Origin: JANMGV01 sp037440405
GTDB lineage: Bacteria > Planctomycetota > Planctomycetia > Pirellulales > Pirellulaceae
Reading direction: 5' to 3'
Assembly (NCBI GenBank): GCA_037440405.1
Contig: JBBIUE010000009.1
Location: 1-64,000, forward strand
DNA length: 64,000 nt
Position 1 is the first letter of the stretch; the number at the start of each line of letters is the position of its first letter. A program made the position numbers and the translations under genes. Below the pieces are notes generated by a model, which ran no database searches, was not told the origin of the DNA, and was given only the letters and a program-made list of their open reading frames with translations. Of the stretch, positions 48,283 to 57,391 are shown one piece after another.

Positions 48283-48674
48283 AGTTTCGATAAAGTCCGT
48301 TGCGGCGAATCGCAACGAGTTGAATGCTCGAAACGGTTTCGCGGTACGTACATTTCAGTTAAAATCAAACCGAATCTTAATGGCTACGGCGAGCGGTGGA
48401 TCAAGATAGACCGAACATCGTCTGACCCGGAATCGTGGGACCAGAGTCTCGATCCTCACATCCGTATGGAATGGATTCATTTCAGTGCTCTGAACGCTGT
48501 TGGTCTGAGATGACTCATGCATTGGTTGAGAAATTATTCGCGTGTCCCAAACGATGTTCTCCTGTTGAACCGGGAAAGAGCGTCGTAAGGGCTAACGTTC
48601 ACGGAGCGAAAGGCGATCAGCATAACCTCACAAACGGGACGAAATTCGAAAAGTGTCTGAAAAGGGGAATCACG
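48283..48674. other. Intergenic region upstream of thermonuclease gene
   Basis: About 390 nt. A reading frame continues upstream of the thermonuclease ATG but has no conserved content. No RNA gene or terminator recognised. Confidence 0.4.
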
Positions 48675-49181
48675 ATGAAACAATTTGCCATGTTCTTGAT
48701 GTTGAGCTGGTTGTCTGCAGTTTGCGTTGCGCAATCGTCAAAAAAAGGTGAAGAGGAAAAGGTCTTCTCCGGAAAGGTCAAGAAGGTAATCGATGGTGAT
48801 ACCATTCTTGTTCTCGACGGTGATATAGAGCAAGAAGTGCAGTTGGAGGGAATCGATGCGCCTGAGACGAAGCAACCCTACGGAAAGGAATCGACCAAGG
48901 CTTTGGAAAAGATGATCAACGGCAAGGAGGTGACGGTGAAGTGGAAGTCCATGGACAACTACGACAGGATTCTCGGGCACATCTATTACGATGAGAAATT
49001 CATCAACTTGGAGATGCTGCGAATGGGTGCCGCATGGCACTACAAGCAGTACAACAAGAGTGAAGAGTTCGCCGAGGCCGAAGAGAAAGCAAAAGAAGTA
49101 AAATTGGGCTTATGGGAAGAGTCCTCCCCCACCCCACCTTGGGAGTTTCGCCGAAATAATCGGACCAAGGACAAAGAATAG
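48675..49181 (+). CDS. Exported thermonuclease (SNase-like)
   Basis: ATG 48675 with a GGGGA ribosome-binding site gives 168 residues. The signal peptide (MFLMLSWLSAVCVAQ) leads to an SNase OB-fold with VIDGDTILV, GIDAPETKQPYGKES and YDRILGHIYY (catalytic Arg). The C-terminus is charged. It cleaves DNA and RNA with calcium and probably serves nutrient scavenging outside the cell. The longer frame to 48435 would destroy the signal peptide. Confidence 0.92.
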   Translation: MKQFAMFLMLSWLSAVCVAQSSKKGEEEKVFSGKVKKVIDGDTILVLDGDIEQEVQLEGIDAPETKQPYGKESTKALEKMINGKEVTVKWKSMDNYDRILGHIYYDEKFINLEMLRMGAAWHYKQYNKSEEFAEAEEKAKEVKLGLWEESSPTPPWEFRRNNRTKDKE

Positions 49182-49229
49182 TCCCAATTCGTCAGGGAAG
49201 ACGAGCTGCGGGGTGACTTTCTGTTTGTC

Positions 49230-49784
49230 ATGACCGCAATTTCATCGGCTGAAAACGCATCGGCAATTGGGCCGAGCATCGATTGGACCGCTGCCATCGA
49301 GGCGAATACGCCTTGGTTGCGTACGGTGTTGCAATCGAGGCTGAACGATGTCCATGCCACTGAGGATTTGCTTCAGGAAATCGCGGTTGCAGTTCTTCAA
49401 CAGGCGAGCAAGCCGATCGAAGCGTCCAAGATCGCCCCTTGGCTGTACAAGATCGCTCTCCGCAAGGTGATCAACTACCGTCGCTCCCTGGGGCGGCGAA
49501 GGAAGTTGATGCGGCGCTTCGCGGAGAACGGGTTGAACTCGGAGGTTGGTGACGCTGCGGAGTGGCTAATGCGTTCGGAACAAGCAGGAATGGTTTCTAA
49601 GGCGTTGCGGCAGCTTGATGAAGCGGATCGGCAACTCTTGCTTCTGAAATACTCCGAGAATTGGGGGTATCGCGAGCTCGCGGAAAAACTTGGTGTCAGT
49701 GTGAAGACGATCGAATATCGACTGTTTCGCGCTCGAGAGGCGATGAGGCAGCAGTTCGAAATGTCTTCCGGGGAGATCCGATGA
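49230..49784 (+). CDS. ECF-type RNA polymerase sigma factor
   Basis: A 184-residue protein with region 2 (DVHATEDLLQEIAVAVLQQ, IAPWLYKIALRKVINYRR) and region 4 (DEADRQLLLLKYSENWGYRE, LAEKLGVSVKTIEYRLFRA). It overlaps the next gene by 4 nt (ATGA), the usual layout of a sigma/anti-sigma pair. Confidence 0.93.
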   Translation: MTAISSAENASAIGPSIDWTAAIEANTPWLRTVLQSRLNDVHATEDLLQEIAVAVLQQASKPIEASKIAPWLYKIALRKVINYRRSLGRRRKLMRRFAENGLNSEVGDAAEWLMRSEQAGMVSKALRQLDEADRQLLLLKYSENWGYRELAEKLGVSVKTIEYRLFRAREAMRQQFEMSSGEIR

Positions 49785-50515
49785 ACAAACTTCAACAGCT
49801 CGATCGCTTTCAATTACAGCGACTGATCGACGGAGAATTAGATGAAGAAAGTCGCATACACTTTCTTCGCGATTGCGATGAAGACGTAGCCCATTGGCGC
49901 ACGGTCGCTCTAGCCTTTGTCGAAGACCAATTGCTTCGGACGACGATTCGCAATGAGAAAGCAATGATGTCAACGGTCACTGTTCCCGTTTCTGATTGTG
50001 AGCAAGGACGATCGGGTTTGCGATCGTCTGTCGAAAGAGCGGAAGCGCGTCTTGGGGGTTGGAAGAATTTCCTCGCCATCGCTGCTTCTATTTCGTTACT
50101 TCTCGTAGGTTACTGGATCGGTGGCCGTATTAGCTCGAACCAACGTATCAGTTCGGACCGCGATGTAGGTTCAAACCGTGAAGTTGCTTCGGTCCAACCG
50201 TCAGCGCATGCTGAGCCAGTTCGGTCCTTGGAGGAGACTGCTGGGCAGGAATGGAAGCGAGCGGGCACGTTGCAGTTTGTCGGCATTCCACAACGTGAAG
50301 GTTCACCGGCGGAAATTCCGGTTTTTGATTATCCGCAAATTGAAAGTCGCTTGCTCGGTCACTCCGTAGAGGATTTAAAACAAATCGAAAGCAATCTTCG
50401 TCGGTACGGACTGACTCTCGACTATCAAATTGAGATGCTGGAAGGTCAGTTGCCCGATGGGCGGCGGGTGGTGGTTCCCGTCAAGAATGTCGGCTTGCGG
50501 ACCTATGGTCAGTAG
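49781..50515 (+). CDS. Putative membrane anti-sigma factor
   Basis: A 244-residue protein coupled to the sigma gene. The N-terminus (LQRLIDGELDEESRIHFLRD) resembles an anti-sigma domain; the zinc-binding HxxxCxxC is absent or degenerate (HFLRDC). One transmembrane helix (about 95-117, FLAIAASISLLLVGYWIGG) is followed by a periplasmic part with a hydrophilic linker and a conserved tail (LEGQLPDGRRVVVPVKNVGL). It probably holds the sigma factor at the membrane until a signal arrives; this is inferred from position and layout. Confidence 0.82.
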   Translation: MNKLQQLDRFQLQRLIDGELDEESRIHFLRDCDEDVAHWRTVALAFVEDQLLRTTIRNEKAMMSTVTVPVSDCEQGRSGLRSSVERAEARLGGWKNFLAIAASISLLLVGYWIGGRISSNQRISSDRDVGSNREVASVQPSAHAEPVRSLEETAGQEWKRAGTLQFVGIPQREGSPAEIPVFDYPQIESRLLGHSVEDLKQIESNLRRYGLTLDYQIEMLEGQLPDGRRVVVPVKNVGLRTYGQ

Positions 50516-50703
50516 GGGTTGGACAGATTGGATTATGCGCGCGGGCAACGAGGCTCATTCGCATTGAAGGTTCGATCGGACAATGAGCGCGGGAGGCGAG
50601 AGCCAAGTTCCTTGTCGAGGACGCGATTGACCAGCATGGTCTGAACGTAGGTGCGTGCGATATTGCAGATTTTGGGTTGGATGGTTTTGGGATTTTTAAT
50701 GAT

Positions 50704-50708
50704 GGAGG
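50704..50708 (+). promoter_or_regulatory. Strong ribosome-binding site GGAGG
   Basis: GGAGG lies 5 nt before ATG 50714. It decides the start of the PDZ gene over the upstream ATG/GTG candidates from 50651. Confidence 0.8.
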
Positions 50709-50713
50709 TTGGG

Positions 50714-51862
50714 ATGATGATGAAGTTTCATGAACGATTCTTTCGGCTTACCTGCGGAGCGTTGATGTTTGTGCCGTCCGTGCCGGTATTGGTTCGGGCC
50801 GATGACGAATCCAAGAAGTCGGAGCAGGTTACGACGGTCGTGACTGTAGTTTCCGATGACTCCGATAAGCCGGGGGAAAAGAATGTCAAGCGAATGGTTC
50901 TGCAGGCAGTCGATGAGGGAATGGCGGGGATCATCGATCGTGTACGGCAGCAATTGGACGAAGCCAAAGTAGATGCCAAAACTCGCGAGAAAGTGATGGA
51001 GACGTTGAAGAAATCCCTCACGGAACGGAAGGGTGGTCATCAAGGCCAAGTCACCGTCCAAGTTGAAGCTGACAGCAAGAGCGGTGAAACCAAAGTTGAC
51101 GTTGCTGAAATCGAAGGCAAGGTCGTCATGGTTGACGAGAAAGGGAACAAGCGTGAATTCGAATTGAAACGAGGTGAGCCGTTGAAACTCACGCCGGATG
51201 GAAAATTCATGTTTCGTGAATTGGGCTCCGATATTCGCGAAGAGTTGCGGAAGCGATTCAAAGAGCAGGGTCTCGATGCCTCCATGGCCGACAAAATTGC
51301 AGAGTCGATGAACTGGGGTTCCATGTTCTCCGGTGAAAGACTAGGCCAATTCAACATGCTGATGGACCAACCAAAGTTTCGCTTGGGGGTATCGCTGACG
51401 TCCGAGGATGGCAAGCTCTTGGTGGCTGAGGTCGCCGAAGAATCTCCAGCAATGAAGGCTGGCGTTCGAGAAGGTGATGTCGTTGTCTCGGCCAATGGCA
51501 AAGAGATCAGTGACACGCAAGGGTTGATTGCCATGGTTCAAGAAGCCGGCGCGGCAGGCAAGGAAGTCGAACTGAAAGTGCAGCGTGGAGAGAGCAACAT
51601 CACGTTTGAAATTGCCCCGCAAGAATCGGAATCTATCATTTCGGCGATTCCAGGTGACCTCCGCATGCGACTTCGGCAACTGCCTCAAGGAATGGGAGGC
51701 GGTCTCGTCATTCCGCAGATGGAAGGTGAAGTTCGCGGAATGATGGGTGGAGTGATGGCTGGCGGTGCTGTGAAAGAACTGAAGGAGCTTCGCGGCGAAT
51801 TGGAAGCGCTGAAAACCGAGCTTTCCGAAATTAAGGAAATGCTGCGAGCACTGAAGAAGTAG
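50714..51862 (+). CDS. Exported PDZ-domain protein with C-terminal coiled coil
   Basis: A 382-residue protein with a signal peptide (FFRLTCGALMFVPSVPVLVRA). A charged helical region follows, then a PDZ domain (about 222-305) with RLGVSLTSEDGKLLVAEV, ESPAMKAGVREGDVVVSANG and EVELKVQRG. A Gly/Met-rich linker leads to a coiled coil (ELKELRGELEALKTELSEI). No protease catalytic triad is present, so it is a binding or adaptor protein. It lies 198 nt downstream of the anti-sigma gene and may be a target or sensor of that system. Confidence 0.88.
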   Translation: MMMKFHERFFRLTCGALMFVPSVPVLVRADDESKKSEQVTTVVTVVSDDSDKPGEKNVKRMVLQAVDEGMAGIIDRVRQQLDEAKVDAKTREKVMETLKKSLTERKGGHQGQVTVQVEADSKSGETKVDVAEIEGKVVMVDEKGNKREFELKRGEPLKLTPDGKFMFRELGSDIREELRKRFKEQGLDASMADKIAESMNWGSMFSGERLGQFNMLMDQPKFRLGVSLTSEDGKLLVAEVAEESPAMKAGVREGDVVVSANGKEISDTQGLIAMVQEAGAAGKEVELKVQRGESNITFEIAPQESESIISAIPGDLRMRLRQLPQGMGGGLVIPQMEGEVRGMMGGVMAGGAVKELKELRGELEALKTELSEIKEMLRALKK

Positions 51863-51918
51863 CTGAACCAAAGAATCGATTTCCAAGAGGATCGTTTTTC
51901 GTCGTGGCGGATCGCCTT

Positions 51919-51952
51919 GCAAACCCCAGTCCGATTTTCGGCTGGGGTTTGC
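51919..51952 (+). terminator. Strong hairpin after the PDZ gene
   Basis: GCAAACCCCAG and CTGGGGTTTGC are perfect 11-bp arms. Inside them CCGA and TCGG extend the stem past one bulged T, leaving a TTT loop. It starts 56 nt after the stop and probably ends the transcript. A T tract is weak. Confidence 0.7.
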
Positions 51953-52529
51953 TTCATGATGCCATCCTTGCGACACATGAGATGAATCCGCATTTCTCAC
52001 AATCCGAAAATGAACGGAAGGATTCCTCAAGTTTTTCCTCACGTATTAGTCGGGTGAACTTTACGGACGGATTGGACCGGTGCCGGTCGGTGGGAAACAC
52101 GGGTGACGGCTCGCGCCCTGGGAGCGAAATTAGCAAACCTACAGTCGTCTCCTTGGGTTGCTGAAGGAGAAGGAGGGGGACACTGATCGCAGCGCAGAAG
52201 GACGCGTTGCGGTTACCCATGTCGTCAGATCGTTATCACCGACTCGATATCCGACTCACGACGACATGGTCGTTCACGATCGGAGGCGTTGTCATCCGTT
52301 AACCACCGGCTCAATGCAAATCTGGCGACCGATCATATGGCGAATATGCAAAGATTCCGTTCGCCAAAGTTGCTCGGGTTCGCCGAATTTCAGATGATTG
52401 CGGCCCTGTTTGTGAACGGTTGCTTTCTTCGTTGGTAACCGAAACCCGAATCGTTGACGCCCAGTCGGTGCAGGGTGCCTGGTCAATCACCTCAACCCAG
52501 TCGAATGGGAAGAGCGTGAAGACGAGCAG
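51953..52529. other. Intergenic region between convergent genes
   Basis: About 575 nt between the PDZ terminator and the stop of the EamA transporter gene. No gene, tRNA or repeat was recognised. It is unusually long for a convergent spacer. Confidence 0.45.
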
Positions 52530-53429
52530 TCATGTTGGCGGTACGTCGGTGGACTCTTCGACGTTTGGTTTGTGCGTCATAACCCAAATCGTGGCCGCGA
52601 CGATGAATGCCATGCCGAGGAAAGTAGAATTGGATGGAACTCGATTTTCGACGAACCATTTGTACATGACCGCAAAAGCGACTTGGGAGAGCCCAACAAC
52701 ACTCACTCGAGCGGGAGGTCCAGCGGCAAAAGCCTTCGTCAAAAATAGTTGTCCGAGCACCGCGCAAATTCCAAGCGCGAACAGTCGCCACGGACCACTT
52801 GGGTCCGGGCGGTACACGTGCGATCCGTGCGGAACCAACCACCAGCTCACGAATGCGAGCATCGCCGAAACGCAGGAGAAATGCGTGACCACTGCTCGAC
52901 TATCAACATGCTTAAGATTGTGCAATCCAATCAGAGCAACTGCACTGAAGACGGCCGCACCAGTAGCCATGGGAATCGCTAACCGCGGAAGGTAGTTTGC
53001 TCGAGAATCGAGTGGCGTGGCATCGCCCGCAGCGCTGTAGACGATCACCATTCCTCCCACGCAAACCGCGATGGCCAACCATGTTGAAGGCGTTGGCCAG
53101 ACGCGCAAGAGAGGCCAACTCAAGACCGCGATCCAAACGGGATAAGTACTGGTCAAGGACAAAACGATGCTCGCTTCGTAGTGCGTTATCGCAAAGAACA
53201 TGAAGAACATCGCAACGGTGCCAGCTAGGCTTCGCACCCACAGTTTTTCGGGACGGAACCAAACCAATCGTTTCCCCGCCAACAGCACCATGGAACCGGA
53301 TACGGCAGCCGAAATGAGACTGCGCACGAGTACGATCCAAAGGAAGTGATACTCATCACCTAGCGATTCAGTCAACAGTCCCATCGCTGCGAAAAACAGG
53401 GAACCGATCAGCATCCACCAGTAAGCCAA
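52530..53429 (-). CDS. EamA/DMT-family transporter
   Basis: A 299-residue protein with about ten transmembrane helices in two EamA repeats, for example LIGSLFFAAMGLLTESL and WLAIAVCVGGMVIVYSAA in the first half, and LFALGICAVLGQLFLTKAF and FLGMAFIVAATIWVMTH in the second. Members export metabolites such as amino acids. The start is TTG 53429 (an ATG at 53414 would shorten the first helix). It follows proB by 16 nt, so proline or glutamate derivatives are possible substrates by context only. Confidence 0.88.
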   Translation of the reverse strand: MAYWWMLIGSLFFAAMGLLTESLGDEYHFLWIVLVRSLISAAVSGSMVLLAGKRLVWFRPEKLWVRSLAGTVAMFFMFFAITHYEASIVLSLTSTYPVWIAVLSWPLLRVWPTPSTWLAIAVCVGGMVIVYSAAGDATPLDSRANYLPRLAIPMATGAAVFSAVALIGLHNLKHVDSRAVVTHFSCVSAMLAFVSWWLVPHGSHVYRPDPSGPWRLFALGICAVLGQLFLTKAFAAGPPARVSVVGLSQVAFAVMYKWFVENRVPSNSTFLGMAFIVAATIWVMTHKPNVEESTDVPPT

Positions 53430-53445
53430 AATAGTGCTCGCGTTA

Positions 53446-54576
53446 TTAGGTCAAAGTTAAGTTGTCGCGGTGAATGACTTCTTCGTAGGGACGGTGTCCC
53501 AAGATCGAGGCAATGAATTCCGATCGTTTGCCCTGAATCTTGCGGATGTCCTGATCGTTGTAGTTCGACAACCCTCGGGCGATTTCGCGACCGCTTTGGG
53601 ATAGGACCGACACTGTTTCGCCGGGACTAAATTCTCCGCGCACTTCCAGGATGCCGATGGCGAGAAGGCTCTTACCTTTGGATTGAATCGCATCCACGGC
53701 GCCCTGATCGATGACCAACGTACCGACACATCGCGTCGAGCTACCAATCCACCGCTTTCTCGAAGCTCGCCGTTCCGGAACCGGGAGGAATAACGTTCCC
53801 AATGCTTCGCCCGAATAAAGTCTTGGCAGGATGTTGGGCGTTCGTCCTCCCGCGATGATCACCGGCTGACCGTTTTTGGTGATGGATCGAGCCGATTTCA
53901 GTTTGCTTGCCATCCCGCCCTTGCTGACACCGGTCTTACGATCGCGAACCAAGCTCTCGATGTTCTCGTCGATGACTGCGACTTCGGCAAGGACCTGTGC
54001 TTCGGAATCGTTCGGGTCGCGATCATAGAGACCATGCACATCGCTGAGGATGACCAGAAGAGAATTGGTAAACAGTCCCGCGACCATGGCTGCCAAGCGA
54101 TCGTTGTCGCCGAAGGTTGTGCGAAGTTCATCGACGGCGACGGTGTCGTTCTCGTTGACGATAGGAATAGCTCCCAAATCGAGCAATGCGTGAAACGTGT
54201 TTCGAGTATTCAAGTAAGACAAACGATCGTGCAAGTCTCGGGCAGTCAGCAGCACTTGGGCTGCGTGCCTGTGATGCTGAGAAAAGGTTTGTTCGTACAC
54301 TTGAATCAGATGCGCCTGTCCGATTGCCGCCACCGCCTGAAGTGTTGCAAGGTCAGCCGGGCGACCGGGCAGTCCAAGTCGCCCTACACCCGATGCGACC
54401 GCACCGCTGCTGACCAAGACGACTTGATTGCCGCGTTCCACTAGGTGAACAATCTGTTGCGCCAAATCGCCAATGAACTCTCGATCCAGGCGTCCTGTAG
54501 CATCACTGAGAACGCGAGAGCCGACCTTGACGATCCACACCCGAGATGCGTCGATGACTTTTCGGCGAGAATCCAT
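53446..54576 (-). CDS. proB: Glutamate 5-kinase
   Basis: ATG 54576 gives 376 residues. The amino-acid kinase domain has IVKVGSRVLSD, VLVSSGAVASGVGRLG, PIVNENDTVAVDEL, FGDNDRLAAMVAG and GVSKGGMASKLKSA. A PUA domain occupies the C-terminus from about residue 285 (RCVGTLVIDQGAVDAI). It carries out the first step of proline synthesis. It is divergent from purF, with 156 nt between. Confidence 0.95.
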   Translation of the reverse strand: MDSRRKVIDASRVWIVKVGSRVLSDATGRLDREFIGDLAQQIVHLVERGNQVVLVSSGAVASGVGRLGLPGRPADLATLQAVAAIGQAHLIQVYEQTFSQHHRHAAQVLLTARDLHDRLSYLNTRNTFHALLDLGAIPIVNENDTVAVDELRTTFGDNDRLAAMVAGLFTNSLLVILSDVHGLYDRDPNDSEAQVLAEVAVIDENIESLVRDRKTGVSKGGMASKLKSARSITKNGQPVIIAGGRTPNILPRLYSGEALGTLFLPVPERRASRKRWIGSSTRCVGTLVIDQGAVDAIQSKGKSLLAIGILEVRGEFSPGETVSVLSQSGREIARGLSNYNDQDIRKIQGKRSEFIASILGHRPYEEVIHRDNLTLT

Positions 54577-54732
54577 ATTCCGAATCTTGATCCTGTAGCA
54601 ATGGAAAGCCGTCGAGCAGGACTGCCGCAGACTCCGCGACAAACGGCAATTCATCTCTTGACCGCAGTTGACGTTTTCCACTTAAGACTCATAGGTTACA
54701 CTGAAAGTTCGAGGTTGTCTTTTCGAGTTTTG

Positions 54733-56361
54733 ATGGCAAAGGACCGCACGCCGAAAAACATGAGCGAACTTCATCACGAATGCGGTGTTGCGGCGATCTA
54801 TCTCCTTCCGTCTGCCAAGCAGCATCGCCTTGCCATCGGAGGGGACCCTCCCACAATTTCACATCTTCTGCCCAGAATGTTGCAGGACATTCAAAATCGC
54901 GGGCAGCTTGCGGCTGGGATGACGACCTACCATCCCAACCGATCGCAGTTGTTGGATACGCGACGCGATATTGGCCCGGTCAGCGAAGTCTTTCGAATGG
55001 CGCATCGGGGCAAACATGAATCGCTCATGAAGCACTATGCTGGAAATGCCGCGATTGGTCATGTTCGATATGCGACTTGTGGTCAGGATGATCGTTCGTA
55101 TGCTCAGCCCTTTGAGCGAAACCATATCCACAAGCACAAGTGGTTTAGTTTTTGCTTCAACGGCCAACTCGCGAATTACCAACAGCTGAAGGAAAAATTG
55201 ACGAAGGACGGAGAGCATCATCTGGCTCGCGATACGGACACCGAAATCATTATGCACGAACTGGGGCGAGAACTTTCGTTAGCTCCGGCGGACCGGTCGT
55301 TGATCGATGTCTTCCGGTCCGCCTCACAATCTTTTGATGGTGCTTATTCGCTGGCGCTGCTCAATGCCAAAGGAGAGATGTTGCTGGCCCGCGACCCGCT
55401 CGGCATCAAACCACTTTGTTATGCCCAAGATGGGCCGCTCTTCGCGGCAGCCAGTGAAAGCGTGGCTCTATTGAACTTGGACTTTGACCGAAATTCCATA
55501 CATTCCCTTCCGCCGGGACATGCTATTTTGGTCTCGCCTGAGGGTGTCGCTGTGGAGCGTATCGCGCCCGATTCCCATCCCGCACACTGCTTCTTTGAGT
55601 GGATTTATTTCGCAAACGTCGCCAGCACGCTCGACAACCGAAGCGTCTATCTTTCTCGAACGCGATTGGGCGAAGAACTGGCGAAACTGGAGCGTGCGAG
55701 TCCGCAATTTGAAATCGACGAGAACACGATCGTCGTGCCTGTTCCTGACACGAGCAAGGCGGCTGCCGACGCGATGGCTTATAGCTTGAAAATTCCGAGT
55801 CGCGAAGGGCTTATTCGAAACCGGTACAGTGGCAGAACTTTCATCGAAGGAAATCGAGCTCGCCGCGAGAAGGCGTCCAGCAAGTACACACCGCTACGAG
55901 AAGTCCTCGAAGGAAAGCGAGTCATCTTGGTCGAGGACTCGATCGTTCGCTCGACGACGATGACGGTTTTACTGCATCGAATTAAAGAATTGGGAGGTGC
56001 CAAAGAGGTTCATGTCCGCGTCGCTTGTCCTCCGATCATCTCTCCGTGTTTCTACGGAATCGATATGTCAACGATTTCCGAGTTGTTCGCGCCGAATTAT
56101 CTGGATCATGGGATGCTGACGGACGAAGGACAACGGCGAATGGCAGCGGCGTTGGGATGCGATTCCCTTAGGTATCTTCCGCGTGACGCGATTGCGCGCG
56201 CTATCGACCTACCTGCGGACCACCTTTGTCGAGCTTGCATCACTTCTGAATATCCTACTCCTGCCGGTCAAAGGCTCTATCAGATCGCGCTGGAGAACTA
56301 TCAGAAGGGAATGGTTGAGCCTCATCGCACCTTTGATACTGTTTCAACTATCGTATCGTGA
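54733..56361 (+). CDS. purF: Amidophosphoribosyltransferase PurF
   Basis: 542 residues from ATG 54733; ATG 54760 is an alternative. After a short propeptide the nucleophile Cys lies in HHECGVAAIY (Cys17 or Cys8). The glutaminase domain has IGHVRYATCG and FCFNGQLANY. The phosphoribosyltransferase domain has VVPVPDTSKAAADAMAY and the PRPP loop VILVEDSIVRSTT. It commits PRPP to purine synthesis. Cysteines in the last 120 residues may ligate an iron-sulphur cluster as in some homologues. Confidence 0.94.
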   Translation: MAKDRTPKNMSELHHECGVAAIYLLPSAKQHRLAIGGDPPTISHLLPRMLQDIQNRGQLAAGMTTYHPNRSQLLDTRRDIGPVSEVFRMAHRGKHESLMKHYAGNAAIGHVRYATCGQDDRSYAQPFERNHIHKHKWFSFCFNGQLANYQQLKEKLTKDGEHHLARDTDTEIIMHELGRELSLAPADRSLIDVFRSASQSFDGAYSLALLNAKGEMLLARDPLGIKPLCYAQDGPLFAAASESVALLNLDFDRNSIHSLPPGHAILVSPEGVAVERIAPDSHPAHCFFEWIYFANVASTLDNRSVYLSRTRLGEELAKLERASPQFEIDENTIVVPVPDTSKAAADAMAYSLKIPSREGLIRNRYSGRTFIEGNRARREKASSKYTPLREVLEGKRVILVEDSIVRSTTMTVLLHRIKELGGAKEVHVRVACPPIISPCFYGIDMSTISELFAPNYLDHGMLTDEGQRRMAAALGCDSLRYLPRDAIARAIDLPADHLCRACITSEYPTPAGQRLYQIALENYQKGMVEPHRTFDTVSTIVS

Positions 56362-56442
56362 ACAATTCAACTCGGAGTCTGACGATCCTAGTCTCAATCC
56401 GATGAAACGTGCTCATTAGAAATAGCAACGGAAAGTCTTCTG

Positions 56443-57342
56443 ATGACCGATTCCATCGCGCTCGGCAACTTACTTGATACGATCCACAATGTCGATTGCA
56501 TCCAGGGCATGACGAGTTTACCTGAGGGCAGTGTGGACCTCGTTTTCGCCGACCCGCCGTTCAACATTGGTTACGATTACGACGTCTACGAGGATAGGCG
56601 AGCAGCAGATGAGTATCTCGTTTGGTCCAAGCAGTGGATGGAGCAGGTCTATCGAATACTGAAATCCGATGGCACCTTCTGGTTAGCGATTGGGGACGAA
56701 TACGCTGCTGAGTTGAGTATCGTTGCCAAACAAAGTGGATTTCAGTTGCGGAATTGGGTCATCTGGTACTATACGTTTGGTGTCCACTGCGTATCGAAGT
56801 TCACACGTTCTCATGCACATTTGTTCTATTTTGTGAAGGATGCAACCAAGTTCACGTTCAACCGTGACGCTATTGCCGTGCCCTCCGCCAGGCAGCTTGT
56901 TTATGCCGATGCACGAGCCAACCCCAAAGGAAGAGTCCCCGATGACACTTGGATTTTGCGTCCTCAAGATGTCGAAAATGGCTTCCGGCCGAATGAGGAT
57001 ACTTGGTACTTTCCTCGCGTTGCTGGGACTTTCAAAGAGCGGGCTGGGTTTCATGGGTGTCAGATGCCAGAACAGCTTCTTGGACGAATCATTCGAGCTT
57101 GCTCGAATCCTGGAGAAATTGTAATGGACCCGTTCAGTGGCAGCGCGACAACCTTAGCGGTTGCGAAGAAACTCAGCCGCCGCTATCTGGGCTTCGAGTT
57201 GTCCTCGGATTATGTTGCCAAAGGGCTGGAACGACTCAACAATATCTCTGTTGGGGACAGTTTGCTGGGGAGTGAAGAGCCGAACGTCCTTGCTTCGACT
57301 CCCCGCAGACGTTCAAAGAAGGCGTCTCAGTTATTTGAATAG
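56443..57342 (+). CDS. Orphan beta-class DNA methyltransferase
   Basis: A 299-residue protein with catalytic motif IV DPPF at 37-40 (ADPPFNIGYDYD) near the N-terminus and the AdoMet motif DPFSGSATT at about 229-237 near the C-terminus. This order marks the beta class (N6-adenine or N4-cytosine). No restriction gene or specificity subunit is adjacent; neighbours are purF and a DnaJ-like gene. It may be a solitary regulatory methyltransferase. The recognition site cannot be read from the sequence. Confidence 0.92.
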   Translation: MTDSIALGNLLDTIHNVDCIQGMTSLPEGSVDLVFADPPFNIGYDYDVYEDRRAADEYLVWSKQWMEQVYRILKSDGTFWLAIGDEYAAELSIVAKQSGFQLRNWVIWYYTFGVHCVSKFTRSHAHLFYFVKDATKFTFNRDAIAVPSARQLVYADARANPKGRVPDDTWILRPQDVENGFRPNEDTWYFPRVAGTFKERAGFHGCQMPEQLLGRIIRACSNPGEIVMDPFSGSATTLAVAKKLSRRYLGFELSSDYVAKGLERLNNISVGDSLLGSEEPNVLASTPRRRSKKASQLFE

Positions 57343-57391
57343 CTTCCACGAAGAAGTACGAAGCTCGAATCGAACGTTTGAATCGAAGTTT

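Noticed and set aside
48435..48674. Longer thermonuclease start at 48435
   Set aside because: It would bury the signal peptide; ATG 48675 has a good ribosome-binding site directly before it.
51953..52529. Possible small genes or RNA in the long convergent spacer
   Set aside because: Short frames lack recognisable features and no stable structured RNA was recognised by eye.
54445..54732. 96-residue extension of purF
   Set aside because: PurF needs its nucleophile Cys close to the N-terminus after a short propeptide; the extension also runs opposite the 5' part of proB.
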